64,000 nt of DNA from Rhodoferax sp. WC2427. GTDB lineage: Bacteria; Pseudomonadota; Gammaproteobacteria; Burkholderiales; Burkholderiaceae_C. Below the pieces are notes generated by a model. The model was given only the letters and a program-made list of their open reading frames with translations. It made no database searches and was not told the DNA's origin. Positions 60,318-64,000 of the stretch are shown here, piece by piece (the stretch's first letter is position 1; every line of letters begins with the position of its first letter). Both the position numbers and the translations under genes were made by a program. The stretch spans positions 4,526,001-4,590,000 of the forward strand of contig NZ_CP162006.1 in NCBI RefSeq assembly GCF_040822085.1. Direction: 5' to 3'.

Positions 60318-61352
60318 GTGCCCCACCCTACCCCCATTGAGCTGCCCGAGCTAGACGCGCTGGAGCGCACCATCGCGCTGGGCGGCAACCACCTGCAAGC
60401 ACGCACCGTCTGCAGCGTGGACCTGCCCGGCGGTGCCCGCTACCCGGTGGTGTGTGTCACGCTGGGCAATCCGGCGTTGGACGTGCCCGCCGTGGGCTAC
60501 TTTGGTGGCGTGCACGGGCTGGAACGCATCGGCGCGGGCGTGGTGATTGCCCATCTGCACAGCCTGGTGGAGCGGTTGGCCTGGGACAGTGCCCTGCACC
60601 GCCAACTGGAATCCGTGCGCCTGGTGTTCATGCCCATCGTGAACCCTGGTGGCATGGCCTTGGGCACGCGGGCCAATCCGCGAGGGGTGGACTTGATGCG
60701 CAACGCGCCGGTAGATGCGCAGGACCCCGTGCCGTTCCTGGTGGGAGGGCAACGGATGAGTGCGCGGCTACCGTGGTTTCGTGGGGCCTTTGGCGCGGCG
60801 ATGGAGGCGGAGAACCAGGCCGTGTGCGAAGTGGTCCAGGCCGAGCTGCTGTCGCGCAACTTCAGTCTGTCGGTGGACTGCCATTCGGGCTTTGGCACCC
60901 GCGACCGGCTGTGGTTCCCCTACGCCCACACCCGCACGCCGATCACCCATCTGGCGGAGATGCATGCGCTTCAAGCCATCTTTACCGCCTCGCACAGCCA
61001 CTACCGCTACATCTTTGAGCCGCAAAGCCTGCAGTACCTGGCGCACGGTGACCTGTGGGACCACCTGTACCAGCAGGCCTGCGCGCAGCCCGGGCGCATC
61101 TTTTTGCCGCTGACCCTGGAGATGGGTTCCTGGCTGTGGGTGAAGAAGAACCCGCGCCAGCTGTTCTCGCGCCACGGCATCTTCAACCCGCTGATCGCCC
61201 ACCGGCAGCAGCGGGTGCTGCGCCAGCACCAGTCGTTGCTGGACTTTCTGGCCCGCGCCGCCCACGGGCACCGGCTGTGGCTGCCGGATGCCGAATTGCG
61301 CACCTACCACCACGCCCAGGCCCGGCACGACTGGTACGGGAGCCACGCGTGA
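60318..61352 (+). CDS. M14-family zinc carboxypeptidase-like protein
   Basis: About 344 residues from a GTG at 60318; the true start is uncertain, since a GTG at 60243 is also in frame and no ATG precedes the zinc site. Zinc ligands are His66 and Glu69 (FGGVHGLERIG) and His189 (SVDCHSGFG). NPRGVDLMRNAP near 120-132 matches the substrate-binding NPDG-type loop, and the Glu of LTLEMGSWLW near 260 is the probable catalytic base. The protein may act as a peptidase or an aspartoacylase/desuccinylase-like amidase. It is coupled to an alpha/beta hydrolase by a GTGA overlap. Confidence 0.8.
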   Translation: MPHPTPIELPELDALERTIALGGNHLQARTVCSVDLPGGARYPVVCVTLGNPALDVPAVGYFGGVHGLERIGAGVVIAHLHSLVERLAWDSALHRQLESVRLVFMPIVNPGGMALGTRANPRGVDLMRNAPVDAQDPVPFLVGGQRMSARLPWFRGAFGAAMEAENQAVCEVVQAELLSRNFSLSVDCHSGFGTRDRLWFPYAHTRTPITHLAEMHALQAIFTASHSHYRYIFEPQSLQYLAHGDLWDHLYQQACAQPGRIFLPLTLEMGSWLWVKKNPRQLFSRHGIFNPLIAHRQQRVLRQHQSLLDFLARAAHGHRLWLPDAELRTYHHAQARHDWYGSHA

Positions 61353-62098
61353 GCACCTGGATCTTCCTGCGCGGCCTGGTCCGTGAGAGTGGCCACTGGG
61401 GTGCGTTCATACCGCAGTTTGAAAACGCCCTCCCCGGCTGCGAGGTGGTGGCGCTGGACCTGCCCGGCAACGGCAGCCTGTACCCGCACGCCAGCCCCAC
61501 ACGGGTGCAGGACATGGTGGCACACTGCCGCGCCGAACTGGACCGCCGCTGGCTGCCACCGCCCTACCACCTGCTGGGGATGTCGCTGGGCGCGATGGTG
61601 GCCGTGGCCTGGTCGGCGGCGCACCCCGACGAGGTGGCGGCGCAGGTGCTGATCAACACCAGCCTGCGCCCGTTCAGCCCGTTCTACCAGCGGCTGCGGC
61701 CCCGCAATTACGGCTTGCTGCTGCGGCTGGTGTTGACAGGCGCCAGCCCTGAAGATTGGGAACGTGGCATCCTGCGCATCACCAGCAATGGCGGGCACGA
61801 CGCGGTGCTGCCGCAGTGGCAGGCCCTGCGCGCCCAGCACCCCGTGACCCGCACCAACGCCCTGCGCCAGTTGCTGGCCGCCGCCCGCTACCGGGCACCC
61901 GCCGCCCTGGCCACCCCCACCCTGCTGCTGGCCAGCGCCCAAGACCAGTTGGTGTCGGTCGCCTGCTCCCGGGCCCTGGCCCGGCAGTGGCAGTGCCGCC
62001 TGCAAGTGCACCCCACCGCAGGACACGACCTGCCGCTGGACGACGGCGACTGGGTGGCCCGCCAGATTGCCATGGCATACACACTATCTAATTTATAG
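61349..62098 (+). CDS. Alpha/beta-fold hydrolase
   Basis: A 249-residue hydrolase starting at GTG 61349, which overlaps the M14 stop (GTGA). Triad: Ser79 in LLGMSLGAMVAV, the Asp of ASAQDQLVS and the His of PTAGHDLPLDDGDW near the C-terminus. LDLPGNG near 37-43 is the usual loop after the third strand. No signal peptide is visible. Relatives include BioH-like carboxylesterases; the substrate is unknown. Coupling to the M14 gene suggests a two-step hydrolysis or modification of the same substrate. Confidence 0.87.
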   Translation: MSTWIFLRGLVRESGHWGAFIPQFENALPGCEVVALDLPGNGSLYPHASPTRVQDMVAHCRAELDRRWLPPPYHLLGMSLGAMVAVAWSAAHPDEVAAQVLINTSLRPFSPFYQRLRPRNYGLLLRLVLTGASPEDWERGILRITSNGGHDAVLPQWQALRAQHPVTRTNALRQLLAAARYRAPAALATPTLLLASAQDQLVSVACSRALARQWQCRLQVHPTAGHDLPLDDGDWVARQIAMAYTLSNL

Positions 62099-62145
62099 CT
62101 ACTCACGCTCATGGAATAAGCACAAGCGGCCTAAAACGCATGTAA
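62085..62145. repeat. Dispersed palindromic intergenic repeat, copy 15
   Basis: Contains TTATAGCTACTCACGCTCAT followed by GGAATAAGCACAAGCGGCC, at the end of the alpha/beta hydrolase gene. Confidence 0.75.
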
Positions 62146-62203
62146 GAATCGAAAAAACACCCCTTCCAGAAACACCGCAGCACTGGAGCCCGGGGGTGCC
62201 TAT

Positions 62204-64000
62204 CTACACGGATTGGCGAAAGGCAATGATGGCCTGGTTGCGCAGGGTGCGCAGCAGGGCCAGCTCCTGCTCGTCCAGCGGCAGCAGGCCTTTTTCGGCC
62301 ATGTCGGCATAGACCAGGCCAAAGGGCTTGCCCTTGATCACCAGCGGCAGCAGCAAAAAGGTGGGTGCATGAACCTGGCTGCGGTACCAGGCGGGCAGGC
62401 GCTGGGCAATGCGCGGCTCGGTGGCATCGCTGATCAGGGTGTCCACGCCTTTGAGGCAGACGGTGCTGAACAGGTCCAGACTACTGGCCTTGAGGGTGAT
62501 GTGGAAGGCATTGACAAGGCTGTCGATGCGACCCATCCCCTCCATGCCAGCCCCCAGGCCAAAGCGGCCGGTCAGGGCATCGGCTTTGGGGTCGCGCAGG
62601 CAAAACACCACGCGCTGGAAGCCCATGGCACGGTACATGGTTTCCAGGATCATGCGCAGCACGTCGCTGAGCTTGAAGTCGTCGACCATGGCCTGGCTGA
62701 TGTCCTGGATGCCGGCCGACAGCACATCGGCGACGCTAGGTGCCACTGTGGGTTGGCCCCCGTCGGGCGCAGGGGACGGCGTGGCCTGCAGCGCCAGGGG
62801 TGCCAGGGCATCGGGCGGCTCGGCTTTGTCGGCGATGGGAGCGAGGTGGGCGGCGATGTCTTCGTCAGGGTGCTGCAGCAACTGGGCGGCGGCGGAGCCT
62901 TCCAGCACACTGAGCTCCATGACACCGGCCATGTCGATGAGCTTCTTGCGCGCCGCCACGGTGGCTTGGCGCACCTGCTGGGGACGGATGCCCAGGGTTT
63001 TGGCGTACAGCCCGGCCTCCTGCGCCAGCCGCAGCTCCAGCTCGCGGGGCGGGGCGCGCAGCAGGATGTCGGCCATGTCGTTGGCCACCAGGGCAATCCA
63101 GCGCAGCCGTTCGACGGCCTGCACCGGCGGGCGCAGCGGCGGCTCGCCCCGCGGCCTGCGCATGCTGTGCTGGATGGCTTCGGGCAGGCCCCAGGCTTTG
63201 GCCACGGCCAGGCCCAGGGTTTCAAAGTCCACCCCCAGCACGCTGGCGGAGGCACGGGCTTCGGACTGCGGCTTGTAGCTGGCGCCCACCAGGTGGCGCA
63301 CGGCGCGGGCTTCGTCGGCAAAGTAGAACTCGGCCAGCATGCGGCCCAGATTCTGGAACATGGCGGCGATGAAGGCCTCTTCGTTCTCGCGGGCTTCGGC
63401 GCACAGCTCCACCGCAATCGAGCCCGCCATCAGCGCACGCAGGAATTCGTCCTTGATCAGTTGGGCATGGGCCTTGTCGCGCATGTGCTCCAGCAGCACC
63501 AGGCTCATCGCCATGTTGCGCACGCCGTTGAAGCCCACCAGGCTGACCGCCCGCGACACGGTGTTGATACTGCCACCCCGGGCTGCGAAATGGGCGCTGT
63601 TGACCAGGCGCAGCAGCTTGTTGGTCAGCGCCACGTCTTTCAGAATTTCATTGGTGAAGCTGGCGATGCTTTCGGTTTCCGAGCTGGCCATGCCCTGGAT
63701 GCGCACCACCGCATCCGACATGGCTGGGAAATCGCTCTTGAAGCGCATGCGGGCCATCAGCGCGTCCAGATTGCTGTTGCCCGCGGCGCCAGGGGCACCC
63801 GGGGTACCGGGCAAGGCACTCAGCGGCGCGTGCAGCGTACTGTCAGCCCACTGTGACAGGGCCCGGCGCAGGGCCTGCAGGCTGGGGGTGCGCTGGGCGT
63901 CGAGGGCCTGGGCCTGGGCCACGATGGCCAGCAGATCGTCGTCCCCCTGCACCCCATCGCCGTGCGGACCGGCCAGCATGGCTTCCAGCACATGGCCCAC
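62204..64000 (-). CDS. HDOD/GAF signalling protein (N-terminus beyond right edge)
   Basis: At least 598 residues, open to the window edge, so the ATG near the edge need not be the start. An HDOD domain occupies about 80-300 (LDALMARMRFKSDFPAMSDA, LKDVALTNKLLRLVNSAHFA, VSLVGFNGVRNMAMSLVLLE), with AAMFQNLGRMLAEFYF near 213. A low-complexity linker follows, then a GAF-like domain from about 435 (LSDVLRMILETMYRAMGFQR to the end). The extra N-terminal part may belong to a protein kinase domain, a combination common in Comamonadaceae (inference). HDOD proteins act in signalling, often with c-di-GMP. Confidence 0.85.
   Translation of the reverse strand: MGHVLEAMLAGPHGDGVQGDDDLLAIVAQAQALDAQRTPSLQALRRALSQWADSTLHAPLSALPGTPGAPGAAGNSNLDALMARMRFKSDFPAMSDAVVRIQGMASSETESIASFTNEILKDVALTNKLLRLVNSAHFAARGGSINTVSRAVSLVGFNGVRNMAMSLVLLEHMRDKAHAQLIKDEFLRALMAGSIAVELCAEARENEEAFIAAMFQNLGRMLAEFYFADEARAVRHLVGASYKPQSEARASASVLGVDFETLGLAVAKAWGLPEAIQHSMRRPRGEPPLRPPVQAVERLRWIALVANDMADILLRAPPRELELRLAQEAGLYAKTLGIRPQQVRQATVAARKKLIDMAGVMELSVLEGSAAAQLLQHPDEDIAAHLAPIADKAEPPDALAPLALQATPSPAPDGGQPTVAPSVADVLSAGIQDISQAMVDDFKLSDVLRMILETMYRAMGFQRVVFCLRDPKADALTGRFGLGAGMEGMGRIDSLVNAFHITLKASSLDLFSTVCLKGVDTLISDATEPRIAQRLPAWYRSQVHAPTFLLLPLVIKGKPFGLVYADMAEKGLLPLDEQELALLRTLRNQAIIAFRQSV

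Noticed and set aside
1..64000. CRISPR arrays, tRNA or rRNA genes, prophage
   Set aside because: No regularly spaced short repeats, cloverleaf-like genes, ribosomal RNA segments or phage structural genes were recognised.

Overview
This 64 kb GC-rich window looks like a chromosomal segment of a betaproteobacterium, most likely Comamonadaceae (Rhodoferax/Polaromonas/Acidovorax-like). The assignment is an inference from gene content (mdc malonate cluster, kdp operon, many LysR regulators and EamA/DMT exporters), near-continuous coding, and at least fifteen copies of a short palindromic intergenic repeat. No rRNA, tRNA, CRISPR array, integrase or intact insertion sequence was recognised.

Layout. 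1-8.1 kb: exporters (EamA, LysE), a broken SDR gene, an SRPBCC protein with a coupled small lipoprotein, a solitary PycTM-like membrane protein, htpG and aqpZ. 8.1-13.4 kb: a peptide/opine-type ABC importer (binding protein, two permeases, fused double ATPase) with an intrinsic terminator after the binding-protein gene and a long hairpin before the ATPase gene. 14-20.6 kb: a probable acid-sugar catabolic group (MFS, enolase-superfamily dehydratase, AldA-like dehydrogenase, LysR, ACS-type MFS) containing a MITE-like element. 20.7-23.4 kb: LysR divergent from a TmpA/TmpB-like oxygenase pair predicted to release phosphate from 2-trimethylaminoethylphosphonate. 23.5-30.3 kb: MocR-type regulator, CocE/NonD hydrolase, EamA exporter, HIBADH-type dehydrogenase and aldehyde dehydrogenase.

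30.3-34.6 kb is the accessory patch: an AT-richer orphan gene, a GrpB-family gene and a DUF488 gene, separated by three copies of a long (about 400-480 bp) structured repeat whose central hairpin shows compensatory changes. 34.6-39.5 kb: a catabolic group of LysR, GMC oxidoreductase, Fe(II)/2OG oxygenase and an M24 protein resembling the DMSP lyase DddP but apparently lacking its catalytic Asp. 39.5-48.7 kb: a 23S rRNA pseudouridine synthase and a complete kdp operon (small ORF-kdpF-A-B-C-D-E). 48.8-57.7 kb: a complete malonate decarboxylase operon (mdcLMACDEGBH) behind mdcR, mostly with 4-bp ATGA overlaps. 57.7-64 kb: an AT-richer GGDEF/EAL gene bracketed by a 32-bp direct repeat, an M14-type peptidase coupled to an alpha/beta hydrolase, and an HDOD/GAF signalling gene leaving the right edge.

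All identifications were made by reading; no database search was run. Starts were chosen from ribosome-binding sites, overlaps and expected family N-termini.
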